64,000 nt of DNA from a virus, in IMG/VR virus record IMGVR_UViG_3300028610_002494, positions 47,838 through 111,837 of that record. One strand, written 5' to 3'. The notes under the pieces were generated by a model. The model was not told the origin of the DNA. It saw only the letters and a program-made list of their open reading frames with translations, and ran no database searches. Positions 50,140-61,000 of this stretch are shown piece by piece; the stretch's first letter is position 1, and each line of letters starts with the position of its first letter. The position numbers and the translations under genes are program-made.

Positions 50140-51940
50140 GATGGACAAAAGAAAATTGAAAAAAAATGCTAAAATAATAGCAAAAAGAGGCACAGAAGCA
50201 GGAAAAACATATGTGAGAAGGAGAATTATAATAGTTGCTATAATCTTATTTATTATAACATTAGGAGTAGTTGTTGCAGTACAGTTTATTCCATTTATGA
50301 TAAATTTGTATGATGATGGTGGTAGTGGTGATGGTTATGTATCTTATGAATCTCTTCCATCCAGACCAGTATTAAATGATATCCAACCTGATCCAAATAT
50401 CGATGGTTCAATTAGTTTAGTATGGAGTGCTTCTGAACGCATTTGGTTTTATAATGTCTATAGAAAAAAATCAGGTTATACTGAAGAAAAAATAAAATAT
50501 GCTACAACCAGTACTTCATTTATTGATGCAGCTGCAAAAACAAATGGGCTTTATTATTATAGAATTGAAGCAGTGAATAATATTGGAGATATTTATTCAA
50601 GTTCACAATCAGTAAGAATTGAAATTGCTGCACTTCCAACAACTTCACGAGAAGCAGATTTATATTCGGTTGTTGTGGCTGCTGATGGAAGTACTGTATT
50701 AAGATGGACAATAGAATCTACAACGAGTCATACTGATAAAATTGAAAGAAAGATTGATGGTGGTACATGGTCAGAAGTTGGTATGCTAACAACAAGTGGC
50801 GGAGGAACATGGACTGATACATTAATTAATTATGGCTCATATGGATATAGAATAAAGTCTATGTATAATATGGTTATTCGATGGGATACTTACTATTCAA
50901 AAGAAGTGTGGGTTTTATTTGCTGGAATAGTACCAGATGCAACAACAGTTAGTACAATAACTCCAAATCCTGATACTGATGGTTCTGTGATAATATCATG
51001 GGCAAGTGTTCCAAATGTACCTAATTATGAATTACATAAAAGCATTGATAATGTTGTATTTACAAAATTGACAACTGTTAGTTCAACATCGTTTACTGAT
51101 TCTGGATTATCTGATGGAACTTATTATTACAAGGTAAAATGCATAGGAGTAGATTATGATTCAGGTTTTTCTAATGTAGAATCAGTTAGAGTACAACAAG
51201 ATATATATGTACCAATAATTCCAGTTGCGACAATAGTTCATACAATAAGTCCAGATCCTGATGATGATGGTGAAGTACAAATAAGTTGGGATACTATTTC
51301 AGATGCTGATGAATATGAATTACATAGGAGTATAGACAGTGTTAGATATACAATACTAACAACCATTACTTCAACAGTATTTACTGATTATGGATTATCT
51401 GATGGTTTAACTTATTATTATAAGGTGAAGTGTATAGGACTTGATGGTGATTCTGGGTTTTCAAATGTTAAATCTGTTGTAATAACATTTCCAGTATTGG
51501 TTCCTCCAACAAATCCTTCAATACTAATAAATAATGGTGAGTCAACAACTAATTCTTTGGATATTACAGTTAAAATCAGTTGTACCGATGCAACAACGAT
51601 GAGATTTAAGTTATCATCGGATACAAGTTGGACTTCTTGGGAAAGATATGGTACATCAAGATCATTTACATTACCTGAAGTATCACTTGATAATCCAAAT
51701 TTTAATGTTGCTGTTCAATTTCAGAATGCTGATGGTGAAACAGGTGAAACTGATGCTGTAGATGGAATTACATATGTTGAGTTGGAAGAGGAAGAAGAGG
51801 AAGAAGAAGAGACAACAACAGAACCATTATTAACAACTGAACAAATAGTTATTTTAGTGGTTATACTTTCACTTGCAGTTTCTGGTGTAATAATAATTCA
51901 AGTAATAAATAAGAGAAGAAAACTAAAACCTAAAATCTAA
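50129..51940 (+). CDS. Fibronectin type III repeat surface protein, two TM
   Basis: A 603-residue protein. A basic head and N-terminal TM (IIIVAIILFIITLGVVVAVQF), then a run of FN3-like domains: each has PDPxxDGSxxISW, YELHRSIDSV, TSFTDSGLSDGTYYYKVKCIG, SGFSNVxSV. At least three are close copies (about residues 75-150, 270-350, 360-445), plus a divergent one. After a poly-Glu stretch there is a C-terminal TM (IVILVVILSLAVSGVIIIQVI). Probable cell-surface or virion adhesin. It overlaps the upstream gene by 11 bases; ATG at 50141 is also possible. Confidence 0.8.
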   Translation: MVIKMDKRKLKKNAKIIAKRGTEAGKTYVRRRIIIVAIILFIITLGVVVAVQFIPFMINLYDDGGSGDGYVSYESLPSRPVLNDIQPDPNIDGSISLVWSASERIWFYNVYRKKSGYTEEKIKYATTSTSFIDAAAKTNGLYYYRIEAVNNIGDIYSSSQSVRIEIAALPTTSREADLYSVVVAADGSTVLRWTIESTTSHTDKIERKIDGGTWSEVGMLTTSGGGTWTDTLINYGSYGYRIKSMYNMVIRWDTYYSKEVWVLFAGIVPDATTVSTITPNPDTDGSVIISWASVPNVPNYELHKSIDNVVFTKLTTVSSTSFTDSGLSDGTYYYKVKCIGVDYDSGFSNVESVRVQQDIYVPIIPVATIVHTISPDPDDDGEVQISWDTISDADEYELHRSIDSVRYTILTTITSTVFTDYGLSDGLTYYYKVKCIGLDGDSGFSNVKSVVITFPVLVPPTNPSILINNGESTTNSLDITVKISCTDATTMRFKLSSDTSWTSWERYGTSRSFTLPEVSLDNPNFNVAVQFQNADGETGETDAVDGITYVELEEEEEEEEETTTEPLLTTEQIVILVVILSLAVSGVIIIQVINKRRKLKPKI

Positions 51941-51966
51941 TTTTATTTTTATTTTTATTTTTTAAG
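51938..51966 (+). terminator. T-rich terminator
   Basis: TTTTATTTTTATTTTTATTTTTTAAG directly after the FN3 gene stop, typical of archaeal U-tract termination. Confidence 0.55.
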
Positions 51967-52049
51967 TATTATTGATTTAAAAGTTTAGAAAATAAGTATT
52001 AATTAAAATAAGTTTAAAATAAAAAATATAAAAGAGATGATAAAATAAA

Positions 52050-52214
52050 ATGGGAAAGAAAACAAGTTTACCAAAAAAAGCTAAGGTTGGAACTAAGGTT
52101 TCAAGAACAATAACAATAAATGGAAAGAAAAGAAAGCTTACTTGGAAAAGAACAAGACCACGTGGTAAAAATAAGAATCTAACATGGAAAATAGTTTCTA
52201 ATAAAAAAGCATAA
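52050..52214 (+). CDS. Small, very basic protein (putative DNA-binding)
   Basis: A 54-residue protein with about 40% Lys/Arg, including KRKLTWKRTRPRGKNKN. AGAGATGATAAAA precedes the ATG. Its composition suits DNA compaction or virion-core binding. Not recognised; charge is the only evidence. It is followed by a tandem dyad. Confidence 0.5.
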   Translation: MGKKTSLPKKAKVGTKVSRTITINGKKRKLTWKRTRPRGKNKNLTWKIVSNKKA

Positions 52215-52216
52215 AC

Positions 52217-52248
52217 TATAAACGTGGTTTATATAAACCTTGTTTATA
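52217..52248. promoter_or_regulatory. Tandem dyad repeat, GTG and CTT spacers
   Basis: Copies at 52217-52233 (GTG spacer) and 52232-52248 (CTT), 15 bases apart, upstream of the promoter at 52268. This arrangement repeats 31760-31847 with few changes. Confidence 0.75.
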
Positions 52249-52267
52249 CAATTCGATTATAATAAAA

Positions 52268-52304
52268 ATACTTATATTTAAAAGTAGTTATTAAATAATT
52301 AAGG
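52268..52304 (+). promoter_or_regulatory. Promoter with TTAAAAGTAGTTATTAAATAATTAAGG
   Basis: Near-identical to 31811-31847; drives the two small genes before the surface-protein pair. Confidence 0.6.
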
Positions 52305-52327
52305 AAAAGTATTTTATTAAATATATC

Positions 52328-52597
52328 GTGAAAATAATGGTTGATGAAAAAGAAATTATAGAAGTTATTGATAAACTTTTAGGTATAATAAGATATCATA
52401 AGATTGATAATGCAATAGAATTAAAGAAATACATTTATACCCATAATTTTTCAGAAAAGAATATGAAACAAATGAAAAAAATCTTTAATGAATTTGGTGA
52501 AATTAATGTGTTTAATTGTATTTTATCATATTATGATATTAAAATGCAAAATACCAAAAAAAATTTAATTAAAAGGATTAAAGGGTTTAAAATTTAA
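52328..52597 (+). CDS. Hypothetical protein, 89 aa
   Basis: A helical charged protein (GTG at 52328, or ATG at 52337). First gene behind a dyad-controlled promoter. It ends at the first base of the next start. Not recognised. Confidence 0.5.
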   Translation: MKIMVDEKEIIEVIDKLLGIIRYHKIDNAIELKKYIYTHNFSEKNMKQMKKIFNEFGEINVFNCILSYYDIKMQNTKKNLIKRIKGFKI

Positions 52598-52875
52598 TGC
52601 AAACAGTAAGAGAATCATTTTTTGATTTAGCAGTATCAGTTTATAATAAAAAGGAAAAAGAAAAGAAATTTTTTGATATAGTTAAAGAAGGTTTAACTAA
52701 GTGTGATGAAGTAAAACTTCCTATGCAACTTTTTGAGTCAATATTTGAGTTTGATTTTCATAGAGGAGTAAAACATCCAATTTCATCTAATATAGTAAAA
52801 AAATTTAAGGATCAAGGATTAAAGATATCAAAAGTTCGTAATTATTATCTTGTAAGAATTAAAAAAAGAAGTTAG
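52597..52875 (+). CDS. Hypothetical protein, 92 aa
   Basis: A small helical/basic protein with KHPISSNIVKKFKDQGLKISKVRNYYLVRIKKR at the end, which reads like a winged-helix recognition helix and wing. A possible regulator of the surface genes (inference). Confidence 0.5.
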   Translation: MQTVRESFFDLAVSVYNKKEKEKKFFDIVKEGLTKCDEVKLPMQLFESIFEFDFHRGVKHPISSNIVKKFKDQGLKISKVRNYYLVRIKKRS

Positions 52876-52922
52876 TAATATATATTAAATTAAAAATAAA
52901 GATGTGATAAATCATTAAAAAA

Positions 52923-55025
52923 TTGAAAAAAACAACATTATTATCAGGTTTACTATTAATTTTTTTAGTATTTGGTACCAGTTTTGTTTTATTTAATAGT
53001 AATTCTATAAATTGTGACTTAATGAAGGAAGAAGATAATTTAAATTTAAAAAGTTCTGATTTACAATCTATTACGTTTAATTTATTTGCTGAGAATGGAG
53101 TTTCATTTGATACGTCTGATCTTCGGTTATGTTGGGGATCGATAGGAAATGGGCTTAAATTTGGAGAATTAGTATATGTTGATATATCCGATGATGAACT
53201 TTGGATTTTTGATATGATTCTTTGGACATATATTTATTATGAAGATAATGTATATTTGTCTGGATTAACTGAATATAATATTACTTGTGAAGTTGGAAAG
53301 CTTACAATTAATTTAAATGCTCATGAAATTGGGCATTTTACATTAGACAAATTATCCGATGCTCAAACTCCTATATATTTTGATATGCAACCAAATACAT
53401 CAAAAGAATTTATATTGGAATATGGTTGGTATAATGCTACGTGGTTGAATACAGAAGATGATTCAACAACTTTATATAATTTTAATATGGATTCAAATAA
53501 TAAGGAAATAACATTAAATTCTATTTTTTGTAGTATAAATTTTATTTTATTTGCGGAAGGTGATAATAGATTAAATGAGTCCAATTTTTCTTTATATATT
53601 GATGGTATTAAAGAAGATTTTGGAGTATTGAAACTCATACCAGATTTTATTGAAATTACTGTATATGAAAATATTTTTAATGTAGTTGTTTTTAATCAAA
53701 CTGAATATCTTTCTGGTGATATGGAGTATAATATTATTTCTAATGTTAGAAAATTAACAATTAACCTGAATACTCGTGAAATTGGATATTTTACATTGAC
53801 AGAACAATCTACTCTTAATTCTATAAATTTTATGATGAATCCATATACATCGAGAGAATTTATATTGGGACAATCAGATTATAATGTTATGTGGTTAAAT
53901 ACCGAAGATAATTCGACGATTTTATATGATTTTAATATGAGTTCAAATAGAGAAATAACATTAAATACTGTTTTTTATAATGTAAATTTTACATTATCAG
54001 ATCAATTTTTAAATGAATTAGATGTATTTGATTATTCATTATATATTAATAATGTAGAAGAAGATTTTGGTATAATAGAATTGAATAAAGAAAATGTTTT
54101 AATTACTGTATATGATAGGTTTGGTATTGCTGGTTTTAATCAAACTATATTACTTTCGGGATTATCTGAATATAATATAATTGTTCCAATTTATAAACTT
54201 AAAATTGAAAATTTAGCATGTAAAATAGGGAATTTTACATTAAAAGAAAAGATAACACAACAGACATATAATTTTTCTTTAGATCCAGGTTTAAGTAGGA
54301 TATTTAAATTGAGAAGTGCTAATTATATGGTTATTTGGCTGAATGGTGAAAATTTACAGATTTATGAATATAATATAACCTTAACTTCAGATTTTGAATT
54401 AGTATTAAATTCAATTTATTATAAGGTATATTTTAGTATTTTTAATTTTGATGGGTTAGGACTTGATGATAATCTTGTTAGATTTTATATTAATGGAATA
54501 CGTTCTAACTTTGGAAATATTGAGTTAAATTCAATAAATAATGATTTATTAATTTTGGATTTTTTTAATAATACAATTTATAATGAAACAGTTGATTTAT
54601 CTGATAAAACAGAGTGGAATATTTATGTAGAAATGTATAATATTGAAATAAAAAATGCCTATAATTATGCAATAGATTTAATGTTTGAAAGAAATGGTTT
54701 TACTGTAAATATTACAGTTCCTGCTCAATTTTCACTTAAATATAGATTTGTTTTAGGTGTAGTTTATAATATTACTTGGTATAGAAGTTCTGATGGTTCT
54801 TATATAGGAGATACTGAAATTGAATTTACTAAAGAAAATTTAATTGTATCTTTTGGTGTTGTTGCAAATGTGAGTTCTAATATATTAAAAACAGATAATA
54901 TATTGAGTTGGATAATTTTTATTACAATTGCTACTATAATATCTACTTTAGGGATATTATTTAAATATAGAAAACGGTTATTATTATATTTTAATAAAAA
55001 ATTCAGGAGATTAGATAATGACTAA
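52923..55025 (+). CDS. Surface protein with four repeats and C-terminal TM
   Basis: A 700-residue exported protein (TTG start). Signal peptide LLSGLLLIFLVFGTSFVLF, then four repeats of about 145 residues starting near residues 50, 200, 340 and 490. Each contains LYINGxxEDFGxxEL, ITVYDxF, FNQTxxLSGxxEYNI, xKLTINL, GxFTL and a WLNTEDNSTxLYxFN segment. It ends with a TM (WIIFITIATIISTLGILF) and basic tail. The same repeat forms the end of the next protein. Many N-x-S/T sequons. Confidence 0.7.
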   Translation: MKKTTLLSGLLLIFLVFGTSFVLFNSNSINCDLMKEEDNLNLKSSDLQSITFNLFAENGVSFDTSDLRLCWGSIGNGLKFGELVYVDISDDELWIFDMILWTYIYYEDNVYLSGLTEYNITCEVGKLTINLNAHEIGHFTLDKLSDAQTPIYFDMQPNTSKEFILEYGWYNATWLNTEDDSTTLYNFNMDSNNKEITLNSIFCSINFILFAEGDNRLNESNFSLYIDGIKEDFGVLKLIPDFIEITVYENIFNVVVFNQTEYLSGDMEYNIISNVRKLTINLNTREIGYFTLTEQSTLNSINFMMNPYTSREFILGQSDYNVMWLNTEDNSTILYDFNMSSNREITLNTVFYNVNFTLSDQFLNELDVFDYSLYINNVEEDFGIIELNKENVLITVYDRFGIAGFNQTILLSGLSEYNIIVPIYKLKIENLACKIGNFTLKEKITQQTYNFSLDPGLSRIFKLRSANYMVIWLNGENLQIYEYNITLTSDFELVLNSIYYKVYFSIFNFDGLGLDDNLVRFYINGIRSNFGNIELNSINNDLLILDFFNNTIYNETVDLSDKTEWNIYVEMYNIEIKNAYNYAIDLMFERNGFTVNITVPAQFSLKYRFVLGVVYNITWYRSSDGSYIGDTEIEFTKENLIVSFGVVANVSSNILKTDNILSWIIFITIATIISTLGILFKYRKRLLLYFNKKFRRLDND

Positions 55026-58000
55026 TCTAAAAAAAACTAAAAAATTTATAATATTATTTATTCTTTTATTTATTTTTCTTTCACCTATTATATTTACTCA
55101 TATTGATATTCCTGGTAATTTTGTTAATCCTATTATATCAGACTGGGAACGTGGAGATGGAGAATTATCCCAATATAATGAAACAATTTCAGAAGGAGAT
55201 AATTTACAGGAAGATATATATTATAATTTCACTTCAGATTTAATTGATCTATTTAACTGTTCTGCTGTATATGGTGCAGGGTATTTAGAAGTTGAGTTTA
55301 AGGATGGTACGTGGCATACTTCTGATTATTATAACATTACGGTTCAAGATTTAATTAATTATAATGATTACATTGCTGGATTTGAAGATTTCTATGATCT
55401 TGTTGGGAATTTATCAGGTTGGGTTGATTTATCGTTAGGAGAAGCTAATGATGCATTATTCAGTATTTTTTACTCCACTGAGGTGTATGATTATCCAGCA
55501 ACGTTTAGTTTTGAGAATGATACTGTTGGTGGAGATCCTGCTAATTTTACAGTTTATGAAAGTGGTGGAACTGTTAATGTTAGTGAGTCTATTGGAAAAC
55601 ATAGACAAGTGGTGGAATTATTTGATGATCAGGCTGGTTTTGATACCGAACTTGTTCAATTATCTTTAGAAAATCGAACTAATGGGGTTATCGAGTTCTG
55701 GATGAAAACAGACGATGCTTCAAATGATTGTCTTTTTAGTTTATGGGATTCGGGAACTGAAGTTTTGAAGTTTGCTATTAGAGATGATGATTTTGATTAT
55801 TATGATGGTACTTGGCATGAAGTATTATCTCCTGCTGATGATGATACATGGTATCATATTAAAGTCATATTCGATGCTTCTGCTTATGGTTTAGAAGGTT
55901 TGGAGCAATATGATTGGAGATTATTTATTAATCAGGTTGAGTATGGAGATTATAATTTTATTAATGACCAAACACATGTTGACTGGGCTAATTGGAGTAC
56001 ATCAATTCTTGATGCCACTTATTATTATTATGTTGATGCGATTGGATATAGTTGGGAGAGCAATGGACTTTACAATGCGACCTATAGTTTTACGGATGAA
56101 ATTGATGGTACGAGTGGGATAAATATTGATTTTATAGACCAAGTTCCTTCTGGTTCCTCCGTTGAGGTTATTGCATCATTAGGTGGACATAGAAAACTGA
56201 TAGAATATACGGCAACTTTGGATTATCCATATAATAGACATAGTTTTTTATCTCCACAAGCTAATGGAACTATTGAGTTTTGGGCATATGTAGAACAAAC
56301 AAATCTTAGGTGTATGTTATATGTCTATGATGAGACTGTAAATGATATATTAATGGTTGCATTTCATGAGGGAGGAAATATACAATATTACGGTGGAGGA
56401 GGATTTATAGATACTGGTTTTACTTATGCAGCAGATATATGGTATCACATTAAAATTGAGTTTGATTGTATAGATAATTGGCATTTATGGATTGACGGTG
56501 TATCAATAGATGGAGGTGGTGGATATGTATTTCAAAACAATCCCACTGCAATGGATGGAATATATATGAGAATTAAAACAGGAGCTGTTATATATATTGA
56601 TGCTTGGGGAGAATCGTGGGATCCATTTTATACTATAGGAGACAACTTAGAACCCACTGAACGATATTATTTTATTGGAGATAACTATAACTGGAATTAT
56701 TATCCTGCTACTCATGATTTAGAGAATTATGATGATACATTAAGTGGGAATTATTATGGATCGGAGAGTTTTGATTATGGTACTGAACCTGAAGTGTATT
56801 ATGGAACGTATGATTTCAGAGTCTATGCAAATGGAGTAGAACCAAATGGATGGACTTCTACTAATGATGGAGGATGTACAACTACAATTATAGCCTCTTT
56901 AGATGGTCATAAAAAGGTATTGGAAATAGATGATCAAAACGGAGTAGGTTTAGCCAAGATATCAAATTCATTTAATGTTCAAACTGATGGAACGGTAGAA
57001 TTTTGGGTGCAAGGAAATAATATTGCAGTTGGAAATTTACAAATTAATCTTTATGAAGGTGCTATTTGGTGCATAAGAATTCGTATATCTGGAGGTAATA
57101 AAATAGAACAATATAATGGTACTGCGTGGAATACTATGGTTGTATTTGTTGAAGATATTTGGTATCATATTAAACTTATCTTTGATGATACGGCAGATAC
57201 ATTTGAATTTTTTGTTGATGGTGTTAGCAAAGGAGATTTTGGATATCAAATAAATAGTGTTGTTGGATTAGATGAATTACGATTTAATACTATTGATGGT
57301 CATAATGGTTTTCAATATTACATTGATGCAGTTGGCTATTCATGGGACACCACTTCTCATGGTGGTTATGGTTATACAGTTGGATGGAATATAAATCCTT
57401 ATGATTTAGTGCCATTATTTGATGCAGGTTTTATGGCACCAACAGAACCAGATTTACGATATAGTAATTATATAAGAGTTTTGAATTATCTTGATGGACA
57501 TAACAATGTTTTAGAGATGAATCATGGAACAGTAGCTAATATATTGGAATGGTATTATAATGTTTGGAATGCTGAATCTGGAACACACGAATTCTGGTGG
57601 AGATCTACTGATAATACAAAAGATTCTTATATTAAAGCTTATAATAATGATTGGAGTTCAGCTTTTGCTATAGTTTTTGCAAATGGTGGTAATATAGTAA
57701 TTGGAGGAGAAAACATTATTTCCATTAATTCAAATCAATGGTATCATATACGTATTGATTTTGAATGTGGAACTGGAAGATATCAGGGATTAATGCCAGA
57801 TACTTTTTATATGTATGTTGACGGAATTCGATATGGAATATTTAATTTTGTTACAACAGGTTTATATTTATATTATACTAAGTGGTATTCAGATGCTGAT
57901 GTTTCTCATTCTCATTATTTAGATGCTCTTGGATTTTCTTGGGATCCTGATTATTGTCAAAATGAAACAACGTGGAATTATGAAAACGATTATAAAAGTT

Positions 58001-61000
58001 GGAATAAAAACCCTTATGATATTACAAATTTATTCCCAGACAATTGGGATTACTATGGAGTATTAAATGGAACGTATTCTATAGATGGAGAGTTTGGAAT
58101 ACATAAAAAATACTTGGAATTGTATGATGATTCGGATACTAATTATTATAGAGGAACTGACAGTTTTGATTATGGAACTGCTGCTGAATGGTATTATGGG
58201 ACGCATGATTTTGTGGATGAAGATATAGGAGATACTAATGATGATATAACATTTATTGATGGAGGGTATAGTGGTACTGACTCTACATATTCTGCAACAG
58301 TTATTGCAGGAGAGGATAATCATAAAAAAGTAATACAATTTGATGCTGCGGGAGATAATGGTGTATATGCTCAATGGGATCACTCGCTTGGTACCATCAT
58401 TGATGGTATTATAGATTTCTGGGTTAAATATATTGATAATGGTGTAGGAACTCATATTATTTTTTTAAATGATGAAGGAGGAGCTTCTTGCATATATGTT
58501 TATTTTAATTCGATAGATAATAAACTTTATGTGAGATACGGTGATGGATTAGGAGGAACTACTACGGACAGTTATGATGCGGCAGCAGATACATGGCACC
58601 ATCTTAGATTCCTTATTGATTGTGCTACAGATAAACAATCTATTTGGTTAAATGGTATTCTATTAGTAGATAATGAAAACTTCTATGACGATGAAACCGC
58701 AATAACAATGAATGAATTTCGATTACGTATAAATAATGGTGCTGGAGCTAATGCACTTCAATGTTATTTAGATGCTTATGGAGAATCTTGGGATACTACT
58801 TCTCATGATGGTTTAGGGTATGAACTTGGATATAATATTAATCCTTATTATCTTGAATCATTATTGGAACATGGGTATGAATTTAATATAGATTTTAGTA
58901 CTTCAGTTAATGTTCAAGGTATTTTAGGTGGTCATAATAAAATTTTAAGATTATATGATAATACAGGAGGAGGTTATGTATCTGTTAAAAATTATTTTGA
59001 TCTATCTTCTCCTACAATAGGAACAATAGAATTTTGGGTTAGAGGTGATGATCCAACTGATCCACTACTTATATATGCATATGATAGTTTTGATTTAACC
59101 GTTTTTTATTTAAAAATAGAAGATGATAAAATGCAATATTATACTGATGCTTGGCATGATGTAACTGATGGTGCTATTGCGGTTAATACTTGGTATCATT
59201 TTAGAATGGTATTTGATTGTGATACGGATACATATGATATAGCGATTAATGGGGTTACTAAAGATGTTGGTGTGATATTTAGGGATGGTGCTGATGTTGA
59301 TGAGATAGCTAAAGTACATTTTACTACGACAACTGCTGATTCTAATTATAATTATTATATTGATGCATTTTCATACTCTTGGGATCTAAATTACATTGTC
59401 AATGATAATTATAATGATATTGGTTTACAAATCTGGAATACCTTTTCATCAAATCAAACTGATGATTATCTTTCATTTTGGATAAATGGAGATTTTGATG
59501 ATTATTATGAATATATTAGAATTTATCTTATGCAAGATAATGATTTTATTACGTCAATTATGATTAACAGTTCATTTTTATATTATCTAAATGGAACTTC
59601 TTGGGTTAAGGATGCAGCTGTTACAAATGCGTGGCATTATATTAGGATTTATTTTGATACCACAGCAGATACCTATGATTTATGGTTTGATAACACCAAT
59701 TATACATCATATTGTGACCATGGAATAACTTTTAATTTAACATTAATTGATTCGGATATTCCATTCCAGCAAACAACTACTGGAATAGACAGAATAATGT
59801 TCGAAACTATATGTGGATTAGATACTCCGACATATAAAATTGATGCATTATCATATTCGTGGGAGAACTCCTCTCTTAAATTAAATTTAATTCCTGATGA
59901 GTATGCTGAATTTGATGTTAAGATTGTTATCGATACTGAAGAGTATTATTATATTTGTAGTGATTTATATTGGGCGTTTTTAACCGAATCGGATGAATAT
60001 GTTAATTTTACTTGGTATAATTTTGATACAGATACATGGGATGTTATAAATCGTACTTATTTTGAAGATTCAGATGGAACACCTGGTCCTTGGACTGAAT
60101 ATGATATTAGTGGTGGTTGTTGGAATGCTACTTTTTTTAATTCTTATATTAATAGTTCAGGTCATATGTTATTCAGATTTAAGATTCTGGATTTTAATGA
60201 TGAATTTGAAATTTATTTTGACGAGTTGCGATTATCTATGATTGGTTATGTTCATCCTACTATTGAAAAAGATTTTGATTGGCGTGGAATTTGGCGATAT
60301 AGATGGTTTTTACAGAATGCCTCAGCAACTTGGATATGGACTGATTGGACGTATTATGAGGTAATTCCATATCATGAAGGTGCTAATTTTGAAGGAGTTT
60401 CCGAAAGTCCATATAGTACATATTGGAAATTAATGGGAAGTGGTACAGGTGTGGTGGAAAGATATTCTGATGATTTTGATGCTGGAACTTGGTATTTAGA
60501 TGGTATTGGTGAAAGAACATTTATAAAACCCTATGGAGAAGGTTTAGATTATTTATTATATAATTATACAAATATGGGTATTGTTTATACTGGTGTACAT
60601 TGGGATACATATGCACATGGTGAAAATCCCTACGGTGTTGCATCGGATGGAACTTATATTTATATCTTAGATGTAGGTGATGATGAAGTTTATAAATATC
60701 TCCCTGATGGTACATATATAAGTTCTTGGGATACAGGTGTACAAACCGATGTTCCTATGGGTCTTACATGGGATGGAACTTATTTTTGGATCGTTGATAG
60801 GGATGCTGAAGAAGTTTATCAATATCTCCCCGATGGTACATATATAGATTCTTGGGATACATCTGTACAAACCAATGTTCCTATGGGTATTGCATGGGAT
60901 GGAACTCACTTTTGGATATCAGATAAGAATGATGCAGAAGTTTATCAATATCTCCCCGATGGTACATATATAGATTCTTGGGATACATCTGTACAAGTTG

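Noticed and set aside
55448-56122. Two + strand ORFs (near 55448-55669 and 55910-56122) within the giant protein
   Set aside because: They are alternate-frame shadows of the LamG-like domains, which remain open in the main frame from 55018 to the window end.
58063-58455. Reverse-strand ORF of 130 residues, and other minus-strand ORFs across the window
   Set aside because: They lie inside clear + strand genes, have no ribosome-binding sites, and read as low-complexity Ile/Ser/Tyr complements of AT-rich coding sequence. All accepted genes are on the + strand.
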